Source: Deltaproteobacteria bacterium
Lineage (GTDB): Bacteria > Desulfobacterota > Desulfobacteria > Desulfobacterales > B30-G6
DNA length: 64,000 bases
Direction: 5' to 3'
NCBI GenBank assembly: GCA_022340465.1
Contig: JAJDNW010000087.1
Span: 1 to 64,000, forward strand
A program made the translations under genes and the position numbers. Shown here one piece after another: positions 29,797 to 38,391 of this stretch (position 1 is its first letter; each line of letters opens with the position of its first letter). The notes under the pieces were generated by a model. That model had not been told where the DNA came from, made no database searches, and saw only the letters and a list, made by a program, of their open reading frames with translations.

Positions 29797-29841
29797 CCCA
29801 GGGTGAAACCAGTGCCGGGTCCTACGGGCCCGGGTATCTAC
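29797..29841 (+). repeat. 45-nt structured motif, copy 1
   Basis: Contains GGGTGAAACCAGTGCCGG and GTATCTAC. CCGGGTCC and GGGCCCGG pair as an 8-bp stem (one G-U) around a TAC loop. Identical in length to copies at 33593, 38311 and 59434. It lies 45 nt before a GTG start, in the direction of transcription. Confidence 0.75.
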
Positions 29842-29886
29842 TTACCTCTGCGATTGCGTGAACCCATCAAAAAGTAGGAGAGTAAA

Positions 29887-30948
29887 GTGTCATTCTGGAG
29901 TGTACGCGAGGAATTGAGCCAGTCGGACCGTCTGAGACGCTCCTACTACGAACTGCTGAGAGACCAACTCGACCAGTTCATGATTCAGTGTTCGCTGGTC
30001 GATTCTTACAACAATTTCATCGCGAAAGGGGAAAATTATCCTTTTGTTGAAAAGCGGGAGCTCAAACCCCGTGCACGGATTCCAGACTTGGAGTACAAGC
30101 ATCACAATACGTTTCTGGTGATTTTTATCGAGGACTTCGTTCATTCAGCCCATAAAAAGTACATCCGCTTTTTCGACGTCAACAAAACCACCAAAACGAA
30201 CCTGCTGCATTCGGACGCGCTCTCTCTTTCGGAAAAATTCGATCGCAATCAGAAATACCTGGAGTCGGTTCATTTCTTTAACTTCATGAATGACCTCTTG
30301 CCTGTCGATTACGCCCTTCTGATCCAGAGGGACAAGGCCAGCAGGGCCAGAAACCGCTATTCGCTTTCCCATTTCCATGTGCGTATCGACTGGCCGATTG
30401 CGGAGGCGGCGGAAGACCTGGCGCGTGATCTGCGGTACATCTCCAAAGACCTTTACGAAAAAGGCGATAAGTGTGCCGAGGATATTCAAAAGAAATTTTT
30501 CGAGTATTACAGCGTTCCGGTGATGGTCGGTGGCAGGAGAACGGCCGCCATCGTGGCCGCACAGTACTTCAAGAGAATTCCCTGCATTACCACGGTGTAT
30601 GTCGCGAGCAGTGAATCACGGGCTTTGATCAGGATTTCGGAACGGGGCGCCAGCCGCGCCATCCTCATGAAATTTTCCGATGACGAGATCAATGAGATCG
30701 CAGCCACCCGCAGAATCAAACCCCTTACCTTCAAGAAGAACTACGTTGTCGCTTATGAAGGGAAGCAGAGTATCTGCATCTTTCAGACAACCTATGCCTA
30801 CACGAATCAGGCGCGACCGCCGGACGACGGCAAGCTGAGGGATGTAAACCCCGACCTTTACTGGCTCACCGTAGGGGGGCAGCACATTCTGCCCAAACCG
30901 GGGGTTTGGAAAAACCCACCCATCCCGTTGAATGTGATCTATTCGTGA
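29887..30948 (+). CDS. Unrecognised 353-aa soluble protein
   Basis: Starts with GTG at 29887 after GTAGGAG. It has no signal peptide or TM helix. It is rich in aromatic and charged residues; a central segment (about 200-260) reads VPVMVGGRRTAAIVAAQYFKR and looks like an alpha/beta unit, but no catalytic motif is recognisable. The C-terminus ends WKNPPIPLNVIYS. The upstream leader carries the 45-nt motif. Its stop overlaps the convergent lysophospholipase gene by 10 nt. No family name is proposed. Confidence 0.75.
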   Translation: MSFWSVREELSQSDRLRRSYYELLRDQLDQFMIQCSLVDSYNNFIAKGENYPFVEKRELKPRARIPDLEYKHHNTFLVIFIEDFVHSAHKKYIRFFDVNKTTKTNLLHSDALSLSEKFDRNQKYLESVHFFNFMNDLLPVDYALLIQRDKASRARNRYSLSHFHVRIDWPIAEAAEDLARDLRYISKDLYEKGDKCAEDIQKKFFEYYSVPVMVGGRRTAAIVAAQYFKRIPCITTVYVASSESRALIRISERGASRAILMKFSDDEINEIAATRRIKPLTFKKNYVVAYEGKQSICIFQTTYAYTNQARPPDDGKLRDVNPDLYWLTVGGQHILPKPGVWKNPPIPLNVIYS

Positions 30949-31793
30949 ATATGCAATGCCAGCCAGTTCATCAGGTCGTCGATGACGACATCCCTTTCCG
31001 CCCGGGTTTCGTTGTAGATTTCGTGATAGAGTTTTTCGTAAACATGGATCGTCTTGTCCCGAACGGCCAGGCCCTCGAAAAAAGTCGTTGACGTTTGCGC
31101 GTTCACCAGGTGATCGTCTCCAGCCACCTGCAGCAGCACCGGCACCCGGACCTCCGCGGACCGGGCGTTGGTTGCATCCATCGCTGCGAGAAACTCCGTA
31201 AACCAGCGCGCCGTTACGCGGTCGTGCACCAGTGGGTCGCTCACATAGGCTGCGACCACTTGCGGGTCGTGACTTATTTTCTCGGCATCCAGGCCGTTGG
31301 CCATGGAGAGGGCGGGCCAGATGGACGACATCACCTTTCCCATAAAGGCCTTTGCACCCGGCACCTTTACATTCATCCCCAGTCCCGGGGACGAGGCAAC
31401 AACCCCGTCGATGGTATCGTAAAACCGCTGCGCATAGTTGAGGGCGATCAGGCCGCCCATGCTGTGCCCCAGCAGGAAAACCTTGCGCTTAGGGGGCAGG
31501 TCGCTGCGGACTGCTTCGATCAGTTTTTTCAAGTCGAGAACATATTGATCGAAAGCGTCGACATGCCCCCTTTTTCCCCGGCTTCTGCCGTGGCCCCTGA
31601 GATCCGGGGCCCAAACGGAAAAACCCGCAGGCACCAGCCGTTCGAAAAGATTGACATATCTGCCGGAATGCTCGCCCAGGCCATGGGCGATGATCAGACG
31701 CGCCCGTTCGGTTTGCGCCGGGAGGTGGCGGTAGAAGATGTCGATGCCCCTTTGTCCACTGAATGAACCGATGTTCTCTTTGCAATTGCTCAT
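30939..31793 (-). CDS. Alpha/beta hydrolase, lysophospholipase/monoacylglycerol lipase type
   Basis: 284 aa with RBS GAGGAC. Nucleophile elbow GHSMGG, preceded by HGLGEHSGRY and DLRGHGRSRGKRG, the typical 'Hydrolase_4' pattern of PldB-like lipases; acid and His are in GDDHLVNAQ and KLYHEIYNE. It probably deacylates lysophospholipids or monoglycerides in the cytoplasm. Its 3' end overlaps the convergent gene by 10 nt, so transcription from either side can interfere. Confidence 0.9.
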   Translation of the reverse strand: MSNCKENIGSFSGQRGIDIFYRHLPAQTERARLIIAHGLGEHSGRYVNLFERLVPAGFSVWAPDLRGHGRSRGKRGHVDAFDQYVLDLKKLIEAVRSDLPPKRKVFLLGHSMGGLIALNYAQRFYDTIDGVVASSPGLGMNVKVPGAKAFMGKVMSSIWPALSMANGLDAEKISHDPQVVAAYVSDPLVHDRVTARWFTEFLAAMDATNARSAEVRVPVLLQVAGDDHLVNAQTSTTFFEGLAVRDKTIHVYEKLYHEIYNETRAERDVVIDDLMNWLALHIHE

Positions 31794-32097
31794 GGTGTCC
31801 TCTTCCTTTAAACCTCAACGTCACGGTAAAACCAGCCGTTTCAACATTAGCAGGCCGCTGCCACGATGTCAATTTTTGCGGGTGTTTCGCTGCCTGCCGT
31901 CTGCTCCACCTGCCACCATGCTCCCTGCAACCAGATCCGGGCCGCCGGCTATTAAGGTTGCATTCGGGCGGGACAGCGGCTATACGGATCATAGTACCAT
32001 TCACAATACCATCTCACCCTCAACGTTGGGGGGCAACCCCAGTGCTGCAACTGCGGGGTCGGCTATCAGGCATCGAAGAACATGAAAGGAGCGCATC
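31794..32097. other. Divergent spacer between lipase and glpK
   Basis: About 300 nt without a gene. It should hold promoters for both directions; none is convincing. A GC-rich imperfect hairpin (TTGGGG...CCCCA) is near 32023-32042. Confidence 0.3.
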
Positions 32098-33576
32098 GTG
32101 GCTGAAATCATTCTCTCCATAGACCAGGGCACCACGGGAACGACCGTCGTTCTTATGGACCGGGAGCTCAATGTCCGGGCACAGGGATACCGTGAATTCA
32201 GACAGATATATCCGCAGCCGGGTTGGGTCGAACACAATCCAGACGATATTTGGGAATCCGTTCTCGGGGCCATACGGGCGGCATTTTCAAACGGAACGGT
32301 TTCACCGGACGACATCGGGGCGATAGGTATCACCAACCAGCGTGAAACCAACCTGTTCTGGGATGCCGCCAGCGGCAGGGGCTGCCACAATGCCATTGTC
32401 TGGCAGTGTCGGCGCACCAGCGATATCTGTGACGAGCTGCGGCGCAAAGGACACGAAACGCTTTTTCAGCAACGCACCGGACTGCTGCTGGACCCCTACT
32501 TCAGCGGGACCAAATTGAAGTGGCAGCTGGATCACGTACCGGGGTTGCGGGAGCAGGCGGAAGCCGGGAAGGTCAGAGCCGGGACCATCGACACCTATCT
32601 GGTTTGGAAATTAACCGGCGGCCGGGCCCATGTCACCGATGCCACCAACGCCTCCCGGACCCTGTTGATGGATCTTAAAGCCGTTACGTGGGACGATGAA
32701 CTCTGCGCCCTTCTGGATATTCCCCAAAAGGTGCTTCCGGAAATCAGGGGGAACGCCGAGGTCTACGGCCGTACGAAGGGCGTACCCGGTCTGCCCGACG
32801 GGATTCCCATCTGCGGCATGGCCGGCGACCAGCACGCGGCGCTTTTTGGTCAGACCTGTTTTCAGACGGGCGAAGCCAAATGCACTTTCGGGACCGGGGC
32901 TTTTCTTCTCATGAATACGGGAGGCACACCGATTGCGAGCGAGAATCGACTACTGACAACCGTTGCCTGGCGCATTGGGGGCAAAACCACTTACGCCCTC
33001 GAGGGGTCGGCTTTCATAGCCGGGGCCGCCGTCCAGTGGGTGCGGGACGGCTTAAAGCTTGTCGAGAGCGCTTCACGGATAGAAGCGTTGGCGGAGCAGG
33101 TGCCGGACACGGGCGGCGTCACCGTCGTGCCCGCCTTTGTAGGCCTCGGCGCGCCGCATTGGCGCAGCGATGCACGCGGCGTGATAACGGGCCTGACCCT
33201 GGGAACGCGCGGGGCACATCTCGCCAGGGCCACGCTGGAAGGCATCGCCCTGCAGAATGTCGACATCCTGAAGGCCATGACAGCCGACAGCGGCAGGCAA
33301 CTGTTGCGGCTGAAGGTTGACGGCGGCGCGAGCGCCAACAACCTGCTCATGCAGATGCAGGCGGATTTTCTGGGATGCAGCATCGTGCGGCCGCAAATTG
33401 TGGAAACCACGGCGCTGGGGGCGGCCCTCCTGGCAGGGTTGGGGGCAGGGATGTGGCCCGGTCTGGAGGATATCGCCGGTGTGTGGAAAGAGGACCGGAC
33501 CTTTACCCCCGCAATGTCCGCAGAGGAACGTGCGTCCGTGCTGGAGAGGTGGCGGCGGGCGGTGGAAAAGGCTTAG
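32098..33576 (+). CDS. glpK: Glycerol kinase
   Basis: 492 aa with GTG start after AAAGGAG. FGGY kinase motifs: SIDQGTTGTTVVLMDR (ATP phosphate loop), GITNQRET (glycerol site), GDQHAALFGQ and KVDGGASANN. It phosphorylates glycerol to glycerol 3-phosphate. No glpF or glpD is adjacent. Residues are complete and length is standard (about 495-500). The next 45-nt motif copy begins only 16 nt after its stop. Confidence 0.96.
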   Translation: MAEIILSIDQGTTGTTVVLMDRELNVRAQGYREFRQIYPQPGWVEHNPDDIWESVLGAIRAAFSNGTVSPDDIGAIGITNQRETNLFWDAASGRGCHNAIVWQCRRTSDICDELRRKGHETLFQQRTGLLLDPYFSGTKLKWQLDHVPGLREQAEAGKVRAGTIDTYLVWKLTGGRAHVTDATNASRTLLMDLKAVTWDDELCALLDIPQKVLPEIRGNAEVYGRTKGVPGLPDGIPICGMAGDQHAALFGQTCFQTGEAKCTFGTGAFLLMNTGGTPIASENRLLTTVAWRIGGKTTYALEGSAFIAGAAVQWVRDGLKLVESASRIEALAEQVPDTGGVTVVPAFVGLGAPHWRSDARGVITGLTLGTRGAHLARATLEGIALQNVDILKAMTADSGRQLLRLKVDGGASANNLLMQMQADFLGCSIVRPQIVETTALGAALLAGLGAGMWPGLEDIAGVWKEDRTFTPAMSAEERASVLERWRRAVEKA

Positions 33577-33592
33577 CTTCAGAACACCTCCT

Positions 33593-33637
33593 TCCAGGGT
33601 GAAACCGGTGCCGGTCCCTACGGACCCGGGTATCTAC
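33593..33637 (+). repeat. 45-nt structured motif, copy 2
   Basis: Differs from copy 1 at five positions. The stem shifts to CCGG-TCC / GGA-CCCGG with a one-base bulge, so pairing is retained despite changes in the arms. It lies 110 nt before the S24 regulator and 16 nt after glpK. Confidence 0.75.
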
Positions 33638-33656
33638 GCTGATTCGCGAAAAAACT

Positions 33657-33675
33657 GTTGCAAAAAATTTGCGAC
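33657..33675 (+). promoter_or_regulatory. Candidate operator upstream of the S24 regulator
   Basis: GTTGCAAA-AAA-TTTGCGAC is an imperfect palindrome (7 of 8 pairs). A second one, TGTT-N10-AACA, is at about 33678-33695. Both lie in the AT-rich leader before the regulator, as expected of an autorepressed gene. Not proven. Confidence 0.35.
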
Positions 33676-33747
33676 TGTGTTAACTAAATTGAACATCGCG
33701 TGCCGGAAACATCAGCGGACGTTAACACTTGCCTGAAGGGAAGGTTC

Positions 33748-34401
33748 ATGAGCGCAAATGAATTCGACGGTATTATAAAACGGATCTTCGAAGCCGCCGG
33801 GATCGAATCCCAGACCGACCTCGCCAGAATTTTGAAGGTCAATCGGTCCGCCGTTACCCAGGCACGGAAAAAAGGCGCCGTTCCCGAACGCTGGCTGCTG
33901 CGGTTGTACCGCGCCTACGGCATCAATCCGGAGTGGCTTGAAACCGGCCGGGGGCACACGTTTGTCGGTCGGCAAACGGAAGAGGCGTCGGCCTTTAAAA
34001 AAATTCCCAAAGTGTCGGCGCGTCTGTGCGCAGGCAACGGGTCTTTCGAGGTGGGAGGGGACGTTCAAAACTACTACGCGTTCCGCAGGGCATGGCTGAA
34101 CAAAAGGGGGGCATCCGACGAGATGGTGCTTTTAGATATTTTCGGCAACTCCATGGAACCTGAGATGCACGACGGAGACACGGTCCTGATCGACCAAAGC
34201 CAGAAAAATATTCTGGCCGGCGCCGTTTTTGCGCTCGGCATCGAGGATACGATCATGGTCAAAAGGGTGGAGAAACACCCCAACAAACTTGTGCTGCGCA
34301 GCGACAACAAGGACTATGCCCCGATCTATCTCGAGGGAGACGAGGCGGACCAGGTCAGGATTCTGGGCAAGGTGATCTGGGTCTGCCGCGAAATTCGCTA
34401 A
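33748..34401 (+). CDS. CI/LexA-like transcriptional regulator with S24 peptidase domain
   Basis: 217 aa with RBS GAAGGG. N-terminal phage-CI-type helix-turn-helix (QTDLARILKVNRSAVTQARKKG, residues about 22-43). C-terminal S24 domain: Ser135 in IFGNSMEPE and Lys172 in MVKRVEK form the catalytic dyad; a candidate self-cleavage site is Ala-Gly near residue 94. Such repressors are inactivated by RecA-stimulated self-cleavage or act as stress regulators. No prophage genes are adjacent. Two small genes follow at once, so they are its likely targets. Confidence 0.88.
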   Translation: MSANEFDGIIKRIFEAAGIESQTDLARILKVNRSAVTQARKKGAVPERWLLRLYRAYGINPEWLETGRGHTFVGRQTEEASAFKKIPKVSARLCAGNGSFEVGGDVQNYYAFRRAWLNKRGASDEMVLLDIFGNSMEPEMHDGDTVLIDQSQKNILAGAVFALGIEDTIMVKRVEKHPNKLVLRSDNKDYAPIYLEGDEADQVRILGKVIWVCREIR

Positions 34402-34493
34402 AAAATTTATCGTGGTTGTATATAAAACTAAACATGAAGCGCAATAAAATTAACACGAACGTAGGTGAAGTGAACACCGAAAGGAGAGACCGT

Positions 34494-34589
34494 ATGCAAG
34501 CCATGTTGATCAAAGTGATGTGTGACTGCGTGTTCATGTCCGCGCTGGTCGTTATTGCCGGGCTGGCCACATTGGCGGTGGGGATGTAA
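34494..34589 (+). CDS. 31-aa hydrophobic peptide
   Basis: Begins MQAMLIKVMCDCVFMSALV, with strong RBS AAAGGAG. A single TM helix of about 20 residues with a CDC motif in the N-terminal part. It is 92 nt after the S24 regulator and 30 nt before the next small gene. Size and membrane character recall small toxic or signalling peptides such as LexA-controlled TisB, but there is no sequence similarity that I can see. The strong RBS is the main evidence that it is real. Confidence 0.55.
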   Translation: MQAMLIKVMCDCVFMSALVVIAGLATLAVGM

Positions 34590-34619
34590 TTTTTTAATCA
34601 ACAAATGAAAGGAGAACAA

Positions 34620-34784
34620 ATGGCCGGGAAAATGATTGAATGCCCAAGGGATACCCAAACGAAGTACAACCGTGACGTGTGTGAAAACGTGTTTCGCAAG
34701 GGCGACATTCGTGTGTGGTGCAAGACCTGTGAAGCGTTCGGCGGAAAAGGGGAAAATACCGCGCAGGGGGATACGGCCGCCTAG
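34620..34784 (+). CDS. 54-aa four-cysteine protein
   Basis: RBS AAAGGAG directly upstream. Cys spacing is C-x12-C-x12-C-x2-C (CPRD, DVCEN, WCKTCE), compatible with a small zinc knuckle as in Com-like phage translation factors; the resemblance is only general. Highly charged, with a Gly/Thr-rich tail. It pairs with the 31-aa peptide as a mini operon behind the S24 regulator. It could be an RNA- or DNA-binding partner; unproven. Confidence 0.6.
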   Translation: MAGKMIECPRDTQTKYNRDVCENVFRKGDIRVWCKTCEAFGGKGENTAQGDTAA

Positions 34785-34799
34785 TGCCGTCTTCAAGGT

Positions 34800-34900
34800 T
34801 GCAACGCAACATAGTTCATTGGGTTAGCGGGTTTGTTGGGTTATTGAGTTAGCAGGTGTAGCTCAACGAACCCGACGAACGCAATAACTCGGCACCCCTA
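34800..34900. repeat. Degenerate word array with opposed halves
   Basis: GTTAGCGGGTTTGTTGGGTTATTGAGTT on one side and the near-complementary AACGAACCCGACGAACGCAATAACTC on the other. It separates two convergent genes and can fold as a long imperfect hairpin. Confidence 0.45.
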
Positions 34901-34906
34901 TCCGCT

Positions 34907-36073
34907 TTAAACGCCGTTGATTTCCATGGCGATGTTGCAGTAGGTTTCCACGCCGGTCAGGAGGATCTCTTCGTTGAACCGGAATTCCGGATTGTGAACC
35001 CCCGCACATCCCTCGTATCCGGCACCGAGGGCAAAGTAGCAGCCCGGGGCCTTTTGGAGAAAGAAAGCGAAATCCTCCCCTCCCGTCGTTTTCAGAGGCG
35101 TTACGATATGTTCCGCTCCCACGACGCGTTCCGCGCATTTTTTTACCAGAGCGGCGGCGGCGGCATCGTTGACGGTCACCGGATAACCGGGGGAGTAGGT
35201 CAGTTCGAAGTCGGCCCCCATGGAAGCACACACACCGCCGACGATTCTTCTCATGGTGGCTTCCCATGCATTCCACACGTCGGTGTCGAAGGTGCGGGTG
35301 GTGCCGCTCAGGGACGCCTCTCCGGGTATGATGTTGAATGCCGTTCCGGCGTTGAAGGTGCCGACCGTCACCACGGTGGGCTTCAGGGGGTCGGACTGGC
35401 GGCTGACGATACGCTGCAGGGCATTGACCACCTGCGTCCCCACCTCTAGCGCATCCACACAGTGGTGCGGCTGGGCGCCGTGCCCCCCTCTGCCCAGGAT
35501 TTTGATGTCGAAACGGTCCATGGCGGCCATGAAAGGCCCGGGCAGAATCCCCACCGTTCCCTCCGGGATGTCGGGCCAGACGTGACAGCCAAAAACATAG
35601 TCGACCGACGGGTTGTTCATGACCCCGGCCTCGATCATGGGTTTGGCCCCTCCCGGCCCTTCTTCGGCGGGCTGGAACAGAAACTTGATACAGCCGCACA
35701 ACTGTGGGCGCAGGCCGTCCAATACCGCCGCCGCTCCCAGCACCATCGCCATGTGGGCGTCGTGTCCGCAAGCGTGCATGACCCCCGCATGCGTCGACGC
35801 ATAGGGAAGTCCGGTTGCCTCTGAGATAGGGAGCGCATCCATGTCCGCTCTGAAGAGCGTCGTCGGCCCGGGCTTTCCCGTGTCCATCAGGGCAACGATC
35901 CCGAAAGAGGCGATGCCTGACGCCGTCACGACGTCAATGGCGTCCAAGCGCTTCAACAGGTACTGTGCCGTCTTTTCTTCCGCGAAGGCCGTTTCCGGAA
36001 TACGGTGCAGGTCACGCCTCGCTTCTACAATAAACGTTTTTTTCGCCTCGACACTTGCATGAATATCGATCAT
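34907..36073 (-). CDS. M20-family amidohydrolase (hippurate hydrolase-like)
   Basis: 388 aa from ATG 36073, which has AAGGAAAAG upstream; a TTG further out at 36091 is less likely. Metal ligands are visible in HACGHDAHMAM and in EEGPGGAKPMIEAG, with a further His in GCHVWPD and a Glu in TTGGEDFAFF. It is an AmhX/HipO-type peptidase that removes acyl groups from N-acyl amino acids. Cytoplasmic, no signal peptide. It diverges from the Cys-rich gene at 36273. Confidence 0.9.
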   Translation of the reverse strand: MIDIHASVEAKKTFIVEARRDLHRIPETAFAEEKTAQYLLKRLDAIDVVTASGIASFGIVALMDTGKPGPTTLFRADMDALPISEATGLPYASTHAGVMHACGHDAHMAMVLGAAAVLDGLRPQLCGCIKFLFQPAEEGPGGAKPMIEAGVMNNPSVDYVFGCHVWPDIPEGTVGILPGPFMAAMDRFDIKILGRGGHGAQPHHCVDALEVGTQVVNALQRIVSRQSDPLKPTVVTVGTFNAGTAFNIIPGEASLSGTTRTFDTDVWNAWEATMRRIVGGVCASMGADFELTYSPGYPVTVNDAAAAALVKKCAERVVGAEHIVTPLKTTGGEDFAFFLQKAPGCYFALGAGYEGCAGVHNPEFRFNEEILLTGVETYCNIAMEINGV

Positions 36074-36272
36074 CGTCTTTTCCTTATTCAAATGTTCACG
36101 TATTCAAAACGTGAAAGCGGCGTAATTGGCATCTGGTTTTTCGTCTTTTGGCTGTTTACGCATTTGGTACTGGGTCATTTGAAATTGCTTCGCGTTTTGA
36201 TATCAGATATGCCTGAATCATACGCATGGTAATATTATTTCCGGTTTATCCGCGTCGGATTGTACTACAACC

Positions 36273-36887
36273 ATGTTTCGCACGCAAGGGGGAGGGCGCT
36301 TGTCTTTATCCGTAAAAGAAAAAGCCGCCGGGAAACGCGTCATAGTCGACGGCATCCTTGTCGATGTGACGGCGTTGAAATCGATCCGTCACCGCTGTCT
36401 GCCCGAAGGCTGCAGGGAGACGGTAAACTGCTGCTCGTGTTTTAGGATACACATCGGCGAAGAAGAACTGAAAACGATTGTCGGTTTTCTTCCCCTGGTT
36501 AAAGCGTACAAGCCCTCCATCGGCAGGGAAGAAGACGATGACAACGTTTTCGAAGAGGATGGCGACGGCGGCTACATCGTCGATGCCGACGAGGACGAAC
36601 GCTGCGTGTTTGCCTACAGCGGCCGCAAGGGGGAAACGCTGTGCTCCCTTCATTCCGCGGCCGTCGATATGGATATGCCCCCCGTGAACGTCAAGCCGAA
36701 GTGCTGTTCCCTCTGGCCGCTTGCGTTGTCCTGCGGGCCCGTGCCCGAACTTTCCGTCAACCTCCTGGCAACGTCCTTTCCATGCAACCGGAAACATGCC
36801 GGGGAGGACATCGACGAGGGGATCAAGGAAACGATTCGCATCTATTTCGGCACCTCCTTCCTGGAACGACTCCTGGCCCTGATCTGA
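36273..36887 (+). CDS. Cysteine-rich metal-binding protein (YkgJ/DUF3109-like)
   Basis: 204 aa. The Cys pattern CLPEGCRETVNCCSC, then CVFAY, CSLH, CCSLWPLALSC and PCNR resembles the YkgJ-type zinc/iron-chelating cysteine cluster family or DUF3109. An acidic low-complexity stretch (REEDDDNVFEEDGDGG) sits in the middle. The start is uncertain, as there is no clear RBS. It likely holds a metal cluster; the function of the family is unresolved. Confidence 0.7.
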   Translation: MFRTQGGGRLSLSVKEKAAGKRVIVDGILVDVTALKSIRHRCLPEGCRETVNCCSCFRIHIGEEELKTIVGFLPLVKAYKPSIGREEDDDNVFEEDGDGGYIVDADEDERCVFAYSGRKGETLCSLHSAAVDMDMPPVNVKPKCCSLWPLALSCGPVPELSVNLLATSFPCNRKHAGEDIDEGIKETIRIYFGTSFLERLLALI

Positions 36888-36994
36888 TCGATTGTCAAGG
36901 TATGCCCCGCCTGTCGAAAATTTGAAACGATCGACTTAGGTTTATTTTTTGCAGTACGTGTGCTAAAAGGCTTTGCGCGAATGTGAAAGGATAA

Positions 36995-38248
36995 ATGCAT
37001 ATGAATGCGGAAATTCTGGCAACCGGTGATGAAATTCGCGCCGGAGCCCTGGTGGACACCAATTCGGCCTACATAGCGGATAAACTGGAAACGGCGGGCA
37101 TCGTCGTCCGGCGTCACGGCTGTGTGGGCGACGATTTGAACACACTGGCCGCTGTTTTAAGGGAAATTGCCGCCAGGGCGGACATCGGCGTCGTGACCGG
37201 CGGACTGGGCCCCACCACCGACGACGTCACCGCCGAGGCGGCGGCATCGGCGGCCGGTATGGATCTTGTCGAAGACGAAAAAGCCCTGGCCATGATAGAA
37301 GCCTTTTTCAAAACGCGGAACCGGGTGATGACACCGTCGAACCGGAAGCAGGCCCGGATACCCAGGGGCGCGAAGACGCTTTACAACCCCGTGGGGACCG
37401 CACCGGGTTTCAGACTCAGGATTGAAGACTGCACGTTTTATTTCCTGCCCGGTGTTCCGCCGGAAATGCGCCGCATGCTGGCAGCGGAAGTCCTCCCGGA
37501 CATCGAAAAGACGGTGGGGGACGGGCGGACCAACTGCCTGGTACGGAACATATCGACCTTCGGGCTGACCGAATCCGTCACGGGTGAAAAGGTGGCCGGT
37601 GTCGTGCGGCAGTTTCCCGAAATCAAGCTGGGGCTGCGTGCCAAATTTCCCGAAATTCACGTCAAACTCTACCTGCAGGGAGACGATCGCGATCACGTGG
37701 AAAAGACTCTGGATGCGGCCGCGGCATGGGTGAACGCGCGTATCGGCAAATATGTGCTCTCTACCGAAGGGAAAGGGATGCCGCATGTGGTGGGAAACCT
37801 GCTGAGGGAAAAGAGGGCCACCCTGGCCGTGGCTGAAAGCTGCACCGGCGGGCGGATCGCCAACTGGATCACCGACGTGGCCGGCAGCTCCGACTATTTC
37901 CTGTTTTCCGGGGTCAGCTACGCCAATGCCGCCAAGGTCGACATACTGGGAGTTTCCCCGCAGACGCTGGACGCCTGCGGCGCCGTTTCCGAAAAGACGG
38001 CACGGGAGATGGCCGTGGGGGTGCGCAGGATAGCCGGAGCGACCTACGGCATCTCCACGACCGGTGTGGCCGGCCCCGGCGGCGGCACGGAAGAAAAGCC
38101 CGTGGGCACCGTATGCGTCGGACTGGCCATGCCCGAAAAAGCCGTCGGGAAACGCTTTTTTTTCCCTTTTGGCAAGCGCTCCATGAACAAGAGCATGTTT
38201 GCCATGGCGGCACTGGAAATGCTGCGGCGGGAGCTGCTTTCATTGTAG
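36995..38248 (+). CDS. cinA: CinA family protein (nicotinamide-nucleotide amidase)
   Basis: 417 aa; ATG 36995 or the second ATG two codons later (AAAGGA upstream). The N-terminal MoaB/MogA-like domain has GDEIRAG, VTGGLGPTTDD and FLPGVPPEM. The C-terminal CinA domain has AESCTGGRIANWITDV and GISTTGVAGPGGG, with the catalytic Ser/Tyr/Lys region of NMN deamidase. It salvages NMN produced by NAD-dependent DNA ligase. The full two-domain length is present. Confidence 0.95.
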   Translation: MHMNAEILATGDEIRAGALVDTNSAYIADKLETAGIVVRRHGCVGDDLNTLAAVLREIAARADIGVVTGGLGPTTDDVTAEAAASAAGMDLVEDEKALAMIEAFFKTRNRVMTPSNRKQARIPRGAKTLYNPVGTAPGFRLRIEDCTFYFLPGVPPEMRRMLAAEVLPDIEKTVGDGRTNCLVRNISTFGLTESVTGEKVAGVVRQFPEIKLGLRAKFPEIHVKLYLQGDDRDHVEKTLDAAAAWVNARIGKYVLSTEGKGMPHVVGNLLREKRATLAVAESCTGGRIANWITDVAGSSDYFLFSGVSYANAAKVDILGVSPQTLDACGAVSEKTAREMAVGVRRIAGATYGISTTGVAGPGGGTEEKPVGTVCVGLAMPEKAVGKRFFFPFGKRSMNKSMFAMAALEMLRRELLSL

Positions 38249-38310
38249 CGCTATTTCCAGGTTACCCAGGCTGGGATTAACCGGTTTAGGCGGTATCCAA
38301 CCACCCACCG

Positions 38311-38355
38311 TCCAGAGTAAGACCAGTGCCGGAACCTATGGGCCCGGATACCTGC
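38311..38355 (+). repeat. 45-nt structured motif, copy 3 (most diverged)
   Basis: Same length and register as the other copies, with several substitutions. The outer four base pairs (CCGG / CCGG) and inner CC / GG are kept while two middle pairs are lost. It is followed 36 nt later by the alpha/beta hydrolase ATG. Confidence 0.65.
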
Positions 38356-38391
38356 AATTCATTGGCATCGGAAGGGAAACATGCAAGGGGG

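Noticed and set aside
29797-29841. 45-nt motif as a c-di-GMP (GEMM) or cobalamin riboswitch
   Set aside because: GGTGAAACC is reminiscent of both, but the expected other conserved segments (GEMM tetraloop-receptor, cobalamin box) are missing and the element is too short.
33748-34784. A prophage around the CI-like regulator
   Set aside because: No integrase, terminase, capsid or tail gene is within reach; neighbours are ordinary metabolic genes.
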